NCBI RefSeq assembly: GCF_008364765.1 | Contig: NZ_VTUY01000005.1 | Location: 233,297 to 297,296 of the forward strand | Direction of reading: 5' to 3' | From: Bacillus sp. CH30_1T | GTDB taxonomy: Bacteria > Bacillota > Bacilli > Bacillales > Bacillaceae_B | Length of the DNA stretch: 64,000 bases | Shown here: piece after piece, positions 40,668-48,308 of the stretch | How positions within the stretch are numbered: position 1 is the stretch's first letter | Layout of the letters: the number at the start of each line of letters is the position of its first letter | Translations under genes and position numbers: made by a program | Notes under the pieces: model-generated | The model's database searches: none | The model's input: the letters and a program-made list of their open reading frames with translations, nothing else | Told to the model about the DNA's origin: nothing

Positions 40668-41495
40668 ATGACTAATAGAAATATACAAATGAAAAAGAGA
40701 AATGGAACTGAGTGGGACAATTTATATCCTATTACAAAAGCCAATAATGTATATGATGAACACGGTAATCCGGTTGGTGAGCAATTAGAAAATGCAACTT
40801 CTAGAATTAATGTTATTAATGGACTGAGAACGGAAACTAAAAATATTTATGTCGATGTGAATTTAGGTAATGATGCAATTGGTGATGGGTCTGAATCAAA
40901 CCCCTTTAAAACTATCCAAAAAGCTGTAGATATGATTCCGAAAATCATTAACAAGGATCATTATATAAAGTGTAAGCCTGGCGATTATAATGAAGAAGTG
41001 GTTATACAATCAATTAACGGAGCGGGTATCTTTATAACTTGTCCTGAAGCTAATCCAGATCCATCTCAAGCCACAGGCTTCTCTGTTGTTTCTATTTCTT
41101 TCTATGACTGTGCTGGTTACTGTGTTGTTCAAAATTTTGATTCTTTTGCGGGAGATACATTCAATGCAAGGGCGCACATTTTATTTAGCCGATGCGCGTA
41201 TGGATCGGTAGGCAGTTCTCGGTTTGATTCCTGGGCGAAAAACAATGGTACTGGTAAACCAGATATTTTATTTGATGGTTCGGTAGGTAGCATACAATCA
41301 AATTATTTCAACAATCAACACAGGTGTCTTCAAGCTATGAATGGTAGTCAAGTTAGAGTGGATGATACAAATACAGCCGTTGGTGATTCTACTTACGGAT
41401 TAACTGCTCAAGCAGCCACAATATACAAAAATGGTAATGTTACATTTTCTGCAACCTTCCCGGAGCAAAAACTTCAAGGAGGACAAATTTGGTAA
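40668..41495 (+). CDS. Tail spike-like protein, right-handed beta-helix
   Basis: After an adapter-like N-terminus (IQMKKRNGTEWDNLYPITKA) the protein has the pectate-lyase-type pattern IYVDVNLGNDAIGDGSESNPFKTIQKAVD. Many short strands with aromatic and small residues follow (SQATGFSVVSISFYDC, SNYFNNQHRCLQAMNGSQVRVDD), consistent with a beta-helix receptor-binding or polysaccharide-acting spike (275 residues). AAGGAGG precedes ATG 40668. Confidence 0.8.
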   Translation: MTNRNIQMKKRNGTEWDNLYPITKANNVYDEHGNPVGEQLENATSRINVINGLRTETKNIYVDVNLGNDAIGDGSESNPFKTIQKAVDMIPKIINKDHYIKCKPGDYNEEVVIQSINGAGIFITCPEANPDPSQATGFSVVSISFYDCAGYCVVQNFDSFAGDTFNARAHILFSRCAYGSVGSSRFDSWAKNNGTGKPDILFDGSVGSIQSNYFNNQHRCLQAMNGSQVRVDDTNTAVGDSTYGLTAQAATIYKNGNVTFSATFPEQKLQGGQIW

Positions 41496-41551
41496 AGGAA
41501 CGGAATTCCACCTCTTAATGTCGTATAATTACTATTTGGAGGGGGATTTAC

Positions 41552-42526
41552 ATGATTAATAAAAGATTAGAAAGTTTAGATATTGCAAAAGGGTTACTAA
41601 TTATCTTGGTAGTACTTGGTCACTCTACATTTGAATTTACGGATATTATTTATTGGTTCCACATGCCTGCATTCTTTATAATAAGCGGTTTATTGTATAA
41701 AGAAAAAACTTTGAAATTAATCAAGTTGTTTACATCCTTATTTATCCCCTTTTTGGTTTACATCATATTAAATGTCTTCATACGATGTATTACGAATCCA
41801 AATTTTGAGGGGATAAACGATGTAACAATGTTATTAGAGCGGCATCTTTATAATGGCAAAGTAATAGGTGGAGTGTTTTGGTATATCCCTGTTTTTTTCA
41901 TGACTAAAGTGATGTTTGATAGCTTATACAAGGTTTTTGAAAAACAAATTTGGGTCATAATGTTTATTTGTTATGGGGCAGCTCACTTAATTTCAATTTA
42001 TTTAATTCCAGATTTAAATAATTATTTTAATACTTCTAAGACTTTGGTTTTACCTTGGGATTTAGATGTTGTATTAATGGCGGTATGGTATTACTATATT
42101 GGTTTTTTAATTAAGAACTTTGTAAGTAAAATAGATTATAAAATAGCAATGTTTACATTCATTCTCTGTATCGGTTTTATTCTTGCTAATGGAATATTCG
42201 ATATAAATTATCACCTCGATATGAAATATTCATATTATAAAGCTTTGATTTTGGATACTTTTATCCCACTTCTGTTTACCATTTTTACATTAGCATTGAG
42301 TTCACTTATATTAAAATCGAAACTGAACAATTTGTTCTCTTATATAGGGAAAAAATCAATGTACATTATGTTTTTACACATTCCAATATGTGCTTCGATA
42401 TTAGAAATTAATAATTATATAATTTTCACAATAGTTGGAGTAGTGATCCCCTTAGGAATAGCTTTTGTGATTGAGCAAAATAGATACACAACTTACATTT
42501 TCACTGGTAAGCAACCAAGTATGTAG
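41552..42526 (+). CDS. Membrane acyltransferase (acyltransferase-3 family)
   Basis: This 324-residue integral membrane protein has about ten TM helices. The N-terminus (RLESLDIAKGLLIILVVLGHS) has the conserved catalytic-type His found in acyltransferase-3 enzymes, followed by IIYWFHMPAFFIISGLLY. Such enzymes O-acetylate cell-surface polysaccharides or wall polymers. It lies between the tail fibre and lysis genes, a common place for conversion genes. It may alter the host surface and block related phages; this is inference. A terminator follows, and a GGAGGGGG site precedes ATG 41552. Confidence 0.82.
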   Translation: MINKRLESLDIAKGLLIILVVLGHSTFEFTDIIYWFHMPAFFIISGLLYKEKTLKLIKLFTSLFIPFLVYIILNVFIRCITNPNFEGINDVTMLLERHLYNGKVIGGVFWYIPVFFMTKVMFDSLYKVFEKQIWVIMFICYGAAHLISIYLIPDLNNYFNTSKTLVLPWDLDVVLMAVWYYYIGFLIKNFVSKIDYKIAMFTFILCIGFILANGIFDINYHLDMKYSYYKALILDTFIPLLFTIFTLALSSLILKSKLNNLFSYIGKKSMYIMFLHIPICASILEINNYIIFTIVGVVIPLGIAFVIEQNRYTTYIFTGKQPSM

Positions 42527-42531
42527 TTACT

Positions 42532-42556
42532 AAAGAGCCAAAACCGGCTCTTTTTT
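42532..42556 (+). terminator. Terminator after acyltransferase gene
   Basis: AAGAGCC (42533-42539) pairs with GGCTCTT (42546-42552) followed by T residues. Confidence 0.85.
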
Positions 42557-42587
42557 ATTTTCCCTTTTAAAGGAGGTGATCCCACTC

Positions 42588-42644
42588 ATGAAAAATAGAG
42601 AAGGGGGTAATGGCCATGTCAAATACGGTGGAGGTACAACATGA
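42588..42644 (+). CDS. Possible 18-aa leader peptide before xhlA
   Basis: An excellent AGGAGGTGATC site lies at 42571-42581, and ATG 42588 has ideal spacing. The peptide (GGNGHVKYGGGTT at its end) overlaps the true xhlA start at 42616. It may be a coupling leader that delays holin-lysin expression. Confidence 0.35.
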   Translation: MKNREGGNGHVKYGGGTT

Positions 42645-42897
42645 TATGAATCATTATGAGAAAGATATTGTGGAAATGAAGAGTGACATTAAAATCCTCG
42701 AAAAAGAAGTCAGTGACCTGAAAAGCACGACCACACGACATGAGGAACAGATCACCACACTCAACAAGACACTTAACAAAATTGATGAAAATACAACTTG
42801 GATTAAAAGGAAAATAACTGGCGCAATCATAACGGCAATTAGCTCTGGTGTCATTGGAGGAGCAATTGCTATTTTTTATGGTTTTATTCAGAAATAG
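42616..42897 (+). CDS. xhlA: XhlA-type lysis accessory protein
   Basis: This 93-residue protein has an N-terminal coiled-coil (MNHYEKDIVEMKSDIKILEKEVSDL) and one C-terminal transmembrane helix (IITAISSGVIGGAIAIFYGF), the topology of haemolysin XhlA. It works with the holin and endolysin in PBSX-type lysis. AAGGGGG supports ATG 42616; ATG 42610 is in frame. Confidence 0.85.
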   Translation: MSNTVEVQHDMNHYEKDIVEMKSDIKILEKEVSDLKSTTTRHEEQITTLNKTLNKIDENTTWIKRKITGAIITAISSGVIGGAIAIFYGFIQK

Positions 42898-42909
42898 GAG
42901 GAATGTAAT

Positions 42910-43161
42910 TTGGAACAACTATTATCTTTAGACTTTGGAGCCTATGTCGCACTTGCGTTTATTCTTTATGTGATTCGTGAATCTGGAAAGGTCCCTAACA
43001 GCTTAATCCCTGTTGTGGGGCTTTTTTTAGGACTGGGATTCGCCTTTTTCGAGTATAGAGACTTTGACTTTGATGTGATGTTAGAAGGAATCAAGTATGC
43101 CATGTTGGGTGTCGGGACCGTCGCAGGTATTAAATATGCTCAAGAAAAGAGGGATTTATAA
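42910..43161 (+). CDS. Holin
   Basis: This 83-residue protein has two to three hydrophobic segments (YVALAFILYVIRES, SLIPVVGLFLGLGFAFFEY, YAMLGVGTVAGIKYA) and a charged C-terminus, as in small phage holins. TTG 42910 has AGGAGG 7 nt upstream. The stop overlaps the endolysin ATG. Confidence 0.85.
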   Translation: MEQLLSLDFGAYVALAFILYVIRESGKVPNSLIPVVGLFLGLGFAFFEYRDFDFDVMLEGIKYAMLGVGTVAGIKYAQEKRDL

Positions 43162-43964
43162 TGGATTTCATCTATCCAGCAAAAGGTAGAATCACTTCTC
43201 GTTTCGGTAAAGACTTTCTGAATGGTGTGGCCAGAATGCATAATGGCATTGATATTGCTCAGATTGGTGTAAATGAGGTAGTTGCTTCTGCTAGTGGCAA
43301 AGTATCAAAGTCTTATTTATCGTCATCCTACGGAGAGTGTGTACGTGTTTTGCACGAGATAAACGGGCAGACTTGGGAAACTCTTTATGCCCACATGAAA
43401 ACCGGGTCCAGGAAGGTAAAAGAAGGTGAATATGTTACACAAGGTCAACCTCTCGGAATCATGGGGAACACAGGGTATTCCTTTGGCCAACATCTTCACT
43501 TTGAGATGCACAAAGGAAGATGGAATATTGATAAGAGTCAGGCTGTGGATCCATTGGATTATCTGTTGAAGGATCTTTCTTCTTCTTCTTCCTCAAGCGT
43601 TCATACAGTAAAGTCTGGAGATACACTTTGGGAGATTGCTAAGGACAATCATCTTTCAGTGAGTGAGTTAAAATCATTGAACGGATTAAAGTCTGATGTG
43701 ATTCATCCTGGGGATAAACTAACATTATGCGGATCATTATCCCATGTAGGGAAAAGGGCAGAATGTAAAGTGGCCAAACTGAGATTTTACTCTAAGCCAT
43801 CTTGGAATGATGAATATGTGGTTGACTATCTCACTCAAGGTTATGGATTTCCAACAATCGTAAGAAAATTGAAAGTAGACGATGCTTATCAGTTTGAAGT
43901 GAAGAACTCAAAGGGCAAAACGTTTTATGTAACAGCCAATGAAAAATATATCCGAGTAGAATAA
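43161..43964 (+). CDS. Endolysin: M23 peptidase, LysM and C-terminal wall-binding domain
   Basis: The N-terminal M23 peptidase has the metal residues in HNGIDIA and GQHLHFEMHKGRW. A Ser linker (DLSSSSSSS) leads to a LysM domain (HTVKSGDTLWEIAKDNHLSVSEL), then a C-terminal domain (AKLRFYSKPSWNDEYVVDYLTQGYGF) resembling DUF5776/SH3-like wall-binding modules. It cleaves peptidoglycan peptides (endopeptidase inferred). 267 residues, no signal peptide, so holin dependent. A terminator follows. Confidence 0.9.
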   Translation: MDFIYPAKGRITSRFGKDFLNGVARMHNGIDIAQIGVNEVVASASGKVSKSYLSSSYGECVRVLHEINGQTWETLYAHMKTGSRKVKEGEYVTQGQPLGIMGNTGYSFGQHLHFEMHKGRWNIDKSQAVDPLDYLLKDLSSSSSSSVHTVKSGDTLWEIAKDNHLSVSELKSLNGLKSDVIHPGDKLTLCGSLSHVGKRAECKVAKLRFYSKPSWNDEYVVDYLTQGYGFPTIVRKLKVDDAYQFEVKNSKGKTFYVTANEKYIRVE

Positions 43965-44025
43965 TGGAATACGGATTGGATAATACTAATACTCAGCTAG
44001 AATAATTTCCTTCCCATGTCAAAAG

Positions 44026-44053
44026 CCCTTCTCAATCGAGAGGGGATTTTTCT
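44026..44053 (+). terminator. Terminator after lysis genes (left flank of SIR2 gene)
   Basis: CCCTTCTC (44026-44033) pairs with GAGAGGGG (44038-44045), followed by a T tract. Nearly identical to the terminator at 45898. Confidence 0.88.
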
Positions 44054-44071
44054 TTTTTATGGTAATTTGTA

Positions 44072-44077
44072 TATAAT
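44072..44077 (+). promoter_or_regulatory. Candidate promoter of the SIR2 gene
   Basis: A perfect -10 TATAAT lies here, preceded by TG four bases earlier. The -35 region is only T-rich. Because terminators stand on both sides, an own promoter is needed. Confidence 0.5.
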
Positions 44078-44107
44078 GAAGTATACCAAGGTAGTATCAC
44101 AAAAAAA

Positions 44108-45730
44108 ATGGATGGTGAGAATTTGGGGACAATTTTGGATAGATTGATAGAAAATAATGAATTCCCAGTTGTTTTTATTGGTGCAGGTATTTCAAAAAGA
44201 TATCTAGAAAACTTCCCTGACTGGACCAGTTTATTGGAGGAATATTGGACGGGGATGGGGTTAAGTAATTTTTACGGTGAGTTTAATAATTTGATAGATC
44301 AATTGAGGAAAACAAAACCTTCACTTTCTGAAAAAGAACTAGAGCACTTTTCGAATATATCTATGGGATCTCTAATTGAAAGAAAATACAATGCTACATT
44401 TAACGCAGGACAAGTTCACATCCCTAACTTCACTCCAAAAGATGCATTTAAAATGAAGGTATCTCCCTTTAAAAAAGCTCTGTCGGAACGATTTAAAGCT
44501 TATAAATTCAAGGATGAAATGGATCATGAGTACCAAGCTTTTAAAAGAATGCTTTTAAAAACTCAAATAATGCTAACCACTAACTATGACAAATTTATTG
44601 AAGACTCCTACAATAATGATAGCACTTATAAAATCACAAAATATATTGGCCAAAATGGTTTCTTTAAAGAGACCTTCGGGTTTGCAGAACTTTACAAGCT
44701 TCATGGCTGTATTGATACTCCTAATGAAATAATTATCTCAGAATCAGATTATGATAGGTTTGAGAAGAACTCAGTCTTAATTAGTGCAAAAATAATTTCA
44801 ATGATGATGCATTCTCCAATTATCTTTTTAGGTTACTCATTGACAGATATAAATGTGAGAGCAATCATAAAGGACTTCACTCAGTCATTATCTGAGGAGG
44901 AGATTCAAATCTTAGAAGATAGACTGGTTTTGGTTGAATGGAAACAAGGTGAACAAGAATTTATTGAGGAAGTAATAAATGACAAAGATTTGGGTTGCAA
45001 ATTAAAGGTAATCAAAACTGACAATTATGAAAAAATTTATAAAACAATTAGTTCAATTAATCAAGGAATAGCACCATCGGAGGTTAGGAAGTACCAACAT
45101 GTTATTAAAGAACTTATTATCGACAGAGGAAAAAAAGGAGCATTAAATTCTGTTTTGCTATCACCTGATGAACTTGATAATTTGGAAGAAAATCTTAAAA
45201 CTAAAAATATTACTGTTGCATTAGGCGATGCAAAATACATTTTCCAGATTCCTGACATTATTAATTATACGCTCGATTATATAACTGACAAAGATGAAAT
45301 TAGCAACGAGATTAGAATGAGGTTTGCGGTAAACCAAAACGGAACAGCACGTTTCCCAATTCATAAGATTTTAGATCGGGAATTAATACAAAAAAGTGGA
45401 TTGCATCCTACAGAAAAAGATAAGCTAATTCAAAAAATAAAAAGGGTATCAAACTTCAATGAGCATTTTGATACTATAGTTAGTTCATCGGTGATAAAGC
45501 AAAACACTAATTCTGTTGAAGAGATTGTAGGGTTGAAAAATACAAAAAAGTCAAAAATATATGAGACGTTGTCCTTTAATTTAAAGAGGTTAAACTTAGA
45601 AGAAGTAAGGGTATTTTTAATTAAAGAGTTAGAAGAATTGAAGGAAGTTGGGGAAATTAAAATGATAACAGAATTAAGAAGGCTACTATTGCTATACGAT
45701 ATACTAAAATACAAAGGAGGCAATGCCTAA
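44108..45730 (+). CDS. SIR2-family NADase-like protein (candidate defence gene)
   Basis: This 540-residue protein has an N-terminal SIR2_2-type domain (about 1-250). It has FIGAGIS (23-29), TTNYDKF (about 157-163, with the catalytic Asn/Asp), LHG (about 198-200) and IFLGYSLTD (about 239-247). SIR2 domains of bacterial defence proteins cleave NAD+ to stop phage growth; none of the known partners is adjacent. The C-terminal ~290 residues (VRKYQHVIKELIIDRG onward, ending LRRLLLLYDILKYKGG) are helical with no recognised domain and may be the sensor or oligomerisation part. It is AT-rich, own-promoter, and bounded by near-identical terminators, i.e. a moron. ATG 44108 is used; TTG 44123 is possible. 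A 9-bp hairpin (GGAGGCAAT/ATTGCCTCC, 45716-45757) overlaps the stop. Confidence 0.8.
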   Translation: MDGENLGTILDRLIENNEFPVVFIGAGISKRYLENFPDWTSLLEEYWTGMGLSNFYGEFNNLIDQLRKTKPSLSEKELEHFSNISMGSLIERKYNATFNAGQVHIPNFTPKDAFKMKVSPFKKALSERFKAYKFKDEMDHEYQAFKRMLLKTQIMLTTNYDKFIEDSYNNDSTYKITKYIGQNGFFKETFGFAELYKLHGCIDTPNEIIISESDYDRFEKNSVLISAKIISMMMHSPIIFLGYSLTDINVRAIIKDFTQSLSEEEIQILEDRLVLVEWKQGEQEFIEEVINDKDLGCKLKVIKTDNYEKIYKTISSINQGIAPSEVRKYQHVIKELIIDRGKKGALNSVLLSPDELDNLEENLKTKNITVALGDAKYIFQIPDIINYTLDYITDKDEISNEIRMRFAVNQNGTARFPIHKILDRELIQKSGLHPTEKDKLIQKIKRVSNFNEHFDTIVSSSVIKQNTNSVEEIVGLKNTKKSKIYETLSFNLKRLNLEEVRVFLIKELEELKEVGEIKMITELRRLLLLYDILKYKGGNA

Positions 45731-45897
45731 CCACCAGAGTGATTGCCAATTGCCTCCCTGCTCTTACATAATATTATATGTTAATTATAGGAATTGGATA
45801 CTTTTAAGTCAATGAAAATTTATTCCATTTTAAGAATACAAAGTAGTAAATGTTAAGCTGAAGTGACACCACAAACTACAAAGGCCCACAAGATAAT

Positions 45898-45924
45898 CCC
45901 TTCTCACTTGAGAGGGGATTTTTT
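45898..45924 (+). terminator. Terminator after SIR2 gene (near copy of the left one)
   Basis: CCCTTCTC (45898-45905) pairs with GAGAGGGG (45910-45917) and T residues follow. Stem sequence is identical to that at 44026. Confidence 0.88.
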
Positions 45925-45935
45925 ATTTTCTTCTT

Positions 45936-46037
45936 TTATATTTTGTCCATATCATCAATCGTACATATGGCATCATAAACTTTATCCGGATCTAACTCCA
46001 TTTCTTTAAAACGGGAGATCACTTCTTCCTAGGTCAT
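45936..46037 (-). pseudogene. Small phage gene with amber third codon
   Basis: On the minus strand, ATG 46037 is followed by ACC and then TAG (46029-46031). After the stop the frame continues as a typical acidic helical peptide (EEVISRFKEMELDPDKVYD) to a normal TAA at 45936-45938. It overlaps the end of the preceding gene. One base change (AAG or CAG to TAG) explains the break. Confidence 0.5.
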
Positions 46038-46248
46038 TTTCAAAGGTTTCCACCTCTTCCTTTATATCCTCTTCATCATTAACTATTATCTTTTCTACTA
46101 ACATGTCACGGCAGCCATGTTCCCTCCACACCTGGTATTTCCACTTAGAAGCAAGTTCAGGTAATTTATTTCTGCTGCATCTGAATCGATTAAATCTAAG
46201 TATACCAGTGTCCTCGATTCTTATATGTAATTCCATTTCAAAGTTCAC
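46006..46248 (-). CDS. Hypothetical protein downstream of XRE regulator, 80 aa
   Basis: GTG 46248 overlaps the XRE stop (GTGA) and has AGGAGG upstream. The product (MELHIRIEDTGILRFNRFRCSRNKLPELASKWKYQVWREHGCRD) has no recognised domain and an acidic end. It is translationally coupled to the regulator, which suggests one functional pair. Confidence 0.6.
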   Translation of the reverse strand: MNFEMELHIRIEDTGILRFNRFRCSRNKLPELASKWKYQVWREHGCRDMLVEKIIVNDEEDIKEEVETFENDLGRSDLPF

Positions 46249-46442
46249 CCTTTATCCCTCCTGTAAAGATCATCTACTTTCACGCCTAATAAGTCGGCTA
46301 GGATAAAGGCTTTTTCTAATGGAGGCATACTTTCTCCTTTTTCATATTTTCGAAGCATTCTAACACTCACACCTAACTTATTCGCAATAAAATCCTTTCT
46401 TAATCCACTTTCCTTTATGTATTCCTCTAACTTACATATCAT
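46245..46442 (-). CDS. XRE-family regulator, 65 aa
   Basis: The protein is almost only a helix-turn-helix (LRKDFIANKLGVSVRMLRKYEKGESMPPLEKAFILADLLGV). ATG 46442 has GAGGTGA. It is divergent from the gene at 46568 and coupled with the 80-residue gene. It likely controls the accessory right-end genes. Toxin-antitoxin function cannot be judged from sequence. Confidence 0.8.
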   Translation of the reverse strand: MICKLEEYIKESGLRKDFIANKLGVSVRMLRKYEKGESMPPLEKAFILADLLGVKVDDLYRRDKG

Positions 46443-46512
46443 ACTATCACCTCACTTGTCTTATTCCACGTTGAAAAATAAATCCCTTTATTGTCATTAA
46501 ATTTCAATTGGA

Positions 46513-46551
46513 CATACATTCATAGTTCCTAACTGCATACATTGAAGTATA
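46513..46551. promoter_or_regulatory. Possible operator repeats of the XRE regulator
   Basis: CATACATT occurs at 46513-46520 and 46536-46543, 23 bp apart. The second copy is part of an imperfect dyad with GTATAC to 46551. The stretch lies between the divergent genes. Confidence 0.35.
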
Positions 46552-46567
46552 CAAAGTCAGAAAGGAG

Positions 46568-46759
46568 ATGGTCCCAATCGAACCTTTTACATTCGGGATA
46601 GTCGCAACAAGCATATTTGGAGGGGGTTTATTAGTTGTTACAGCCCTGGAAAAGAGTGGAGTATCCATTAATGAGGACTTACTGGTGATCGTAGTCAAAG
46701 TTATCGAAGCCGGTGCGTTTCTCAAACTCATGGCACTGGTCAGTAAATTGTTCTTGTAG
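46568..46759 (+). CDS. Small two-helix membrane protein, 63 aa
   Basis: The product has two hydrophobic segments (FTFGIVATSIFGGGLLVV and LLVIVVKVIEAGAFLKLMALVSKLF). ATG 46568 lies only 1-2 nt after AAAGGAG, so the true start may be ATC 46577, which has ideal spacing. It precedes the FtsK-like gene set. A similar small membrane protein accompanies the pair in other Bacillus phages only by my impression; not verified. Confidence 0.5.
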   Translation: MVPIEPFTFGIVATSIFGGGLLVVTALEKSGVSINEDLLVIVVKVIEAGAFLKLMALVSKLFL

Positions 46760-46819
46760 TGTTCTATTCATTGTAGTGTTCTCTACTTGCTATAGCCTAT
46801 ATTAGGGCTTGTACGGTCG

Positions 46820-46848
46820 TAGACAATGAAAACAACTTGATATATTAT
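46820..46848 (+). promoter_or_regulatory. Promoter of the FtsK-like gene operon
   Basis: TAGACA (46820-46825) and TATTAT (46843-46848) have 17-bp spacing, each one mismatch from consensus. The -10 lies in an AT-rich dyad (GATATATTATCATATATC), a possible operator. Confidence 0.65.
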
Positions 46849-46896
46849 CATATATCTTTTTCCGATGCTTCTCATCGTAAAAAAAGGAGGGATTTT

Positions 46897-47127
46897 ATGT
46901 TATCGAAATATCGTGATGATGGATTAGATAAAAAGATGGAATGGGGTACTGCGAGAAAGTCAGCACTTGAAAAAGGCCTAGAGGGGTTCATGAAGGAGAT
47001 TGATGAAGATGAAGAACTTGGGTTGTATTATATTAGTTCACATTGGATGGAAAACCCTAAATACATTTGTAAAACGAAGGGATTGAAAGGTGATGTAGTG
47101 ATAGGGTGGAAAGGTATTCATTACTAA
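46897..47127 (+). CDS. Hypothetical protein, 76 aa
   Basis: ATG 46897 has AAAGGAGG 6 nt upstream. The product is charged (DGLDKKMEWGTARKSALEKG) with a strand-rich end (GLKGDVVIGWKGIHY). Its stop overlaps the FtsK-like start, so it is part of that operon. No family recognised. Confidence 0.6.
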   Translation: MLSKYRDDGLDKKMEWGTARKSALEKGLEGFMKEIDEDEELGLYYISSHWMENPKYICKTKGLKGDVVIGWKGIHY

Positions 47128-48308
47128 TGATCGAATTACTAACCATCCCAGCCGTTATATTAGGTGCCGCCCTCATCCCCCGTAAACGTAACGATAAACG
47201 GACCATTCAACAGGTGCTTATCAACCGTAAGATATGCTTCAAAAAAGGTGATAACCTTATCTACCCTAAACTGGAATCTACTCACGACAGAGGGACACAC
47301 ACCACATACATCTACACGCTACCAAAGGGGATGCCTAGCGAAGTTTTCGACACTATACTGCCGGCATTAAAAGAAGCCCTTAACAGGGAAGTGGAGTACG
47401 AATATGAAGGGGTGATGAAATTGAGAGTGTTCAAAGGGAAGCTACCGAAAAAATGGAGCTATGATAAGTCGTTGATCCAAAAAGGAACATGGGAGGTCCC
47501 TATAGGGAAGAATCATCAAGGGATCCTTTACCACAATTTTGAACACTACCCACACATACTTGTAGGAGGTGTGACTAGATTCGGTAAAACAGTGTTCATG
47601 AAAGAAACTTTTCACACTCTCATGATGAACATGGGTGACGATGTAGAGTTTTATATACTCGATTTAAAGGCAGGGTTAGAGTTCTATAAGTATAAAGCAT
47701 TCCCACAGGTTAAAGAGGTTGCCTGTGATGTATATGAAGCAGCTGAAACTCTTATAAACGTGACAGATGAGTTAAAGCGCAGAGAATTAATGTTCAGAGA
47801 CAAAGGGTATACGAACATACTGGACACTCCTATCAAGAAGCGAACATTCATCATAGTTGATGAAGGGGCTGAATTGTCCCCTAATATCGTGAAGGATAAG
47901 AAGGGGAAAAAGTACGCAGAGTTTTGTCAGGCTTCCCTGAGTGAAATCGCTCGTATTGGTGGGGCGGTGGGTATGCGATTAATTTATGCGACACAGTATC
48001 CAACAAAAGAGGCGGTCCCTATGCAAGTGAAAATGAACATTGTAGCCCGTATGTCCTTTATATGTGCGTCACGTATTGCAAGCCAAGTGTTATTGGATGA
48101 AGTTGGGGCTGAAGATTTACCTTCTATACCGGGAAGGGCCATATACATGGTTGAGAAGAAACGCACGGTCCAGGTACCATACATTGACGATAAAATCATT
48201 TACGACATGATGGAGGGAGAACATGAGACAAGAAAGACTAGAAAGTCTGTTAATGACCATCGACCGATTGGGGATAGTGAAGATAAAGCATCTACAACAC
48301 ATTCATAA
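47127..48308 (+). CDS. FtsK/HerA-superfamily ATPase
   Basis: This 393-residue ATPase has Walker A VGGVTRFGKTVFM (about 148-160), Walker B FIIVDEGAEL (about 240) and an Arg-rich motif near MRLIYATQYP. One N-terminal hydrophobic segment (IELLTIPAVILGAALIP) suggests membrane attachment. FtsK/TcpA-like proteins pump DNA in chromosome segregation, conjugation or plasmid systems; SIR2-HerA defence uses a related ATPase. The gene is paired with the replication-relaxation gene, which it overlaps by 86 nt. ATG 47127 starts in the previous TAA. A DNA-translocase role is inferred from family. Confidence 0.85.
   Translation: MIELLTIPAVILGAALIPRKRNDKRTIQQVLINRKICFKKGDNLIYPKLESTHDRGTHTTYIYTLPKGMPSEVFDTILPALKEALNREVEYEYEGVMKLRVFKGKLPKKWSYDKSLIQKGTWEVPIGKNHQGILYHNFEHYPHILVGGVTRFGKTVFMKETFHTLMMNMGDDVEFYILDLKAGLEFYKYKAFPQVKEVACDVYEAAETLINVTDELKRRELMFRDKGYTNILDTPIKKRTFIIVDEGAELSPNIVKDKKGKKYAEFCQASLSEIARIGGAVGMRLIYATQYPTKEAVPMQVKMNIVARMSFICASRIASQVLLDEVGAEDLPSIPGRAIYMVEKKRTVQVPYIDDKIIYDMMEGEHETRKTRKSVNDHRPIGDSEDKASTTHS

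Noticed and set aside
23829-45730. Thoeris system (TIR plus SIR2 genes in one prophage)
   Set aside because: The genes are 20 kb apart with separate promoters, and the SIR2 protein lacks a recognisable SLOG domain. They are better treated as two solo genes.
45721-45813. 30-codon ORF after SIR2 as a toxin
   Set aside because: The GGAGG is only 2 nt from the ATG and the peptide (MPNHQSDCQLPPC start) has no toxin-like transmembrane helix; the hairpin there is more noteworthy.
44108-48308. SIR2-HerA defence pair
   Set aside because: The ATPase is of FtsK/TcpA style, separated from SIR2 by other genes and terminators, and is operon-linked to a replication-relaxation gene. Kept only as a remote possibility.
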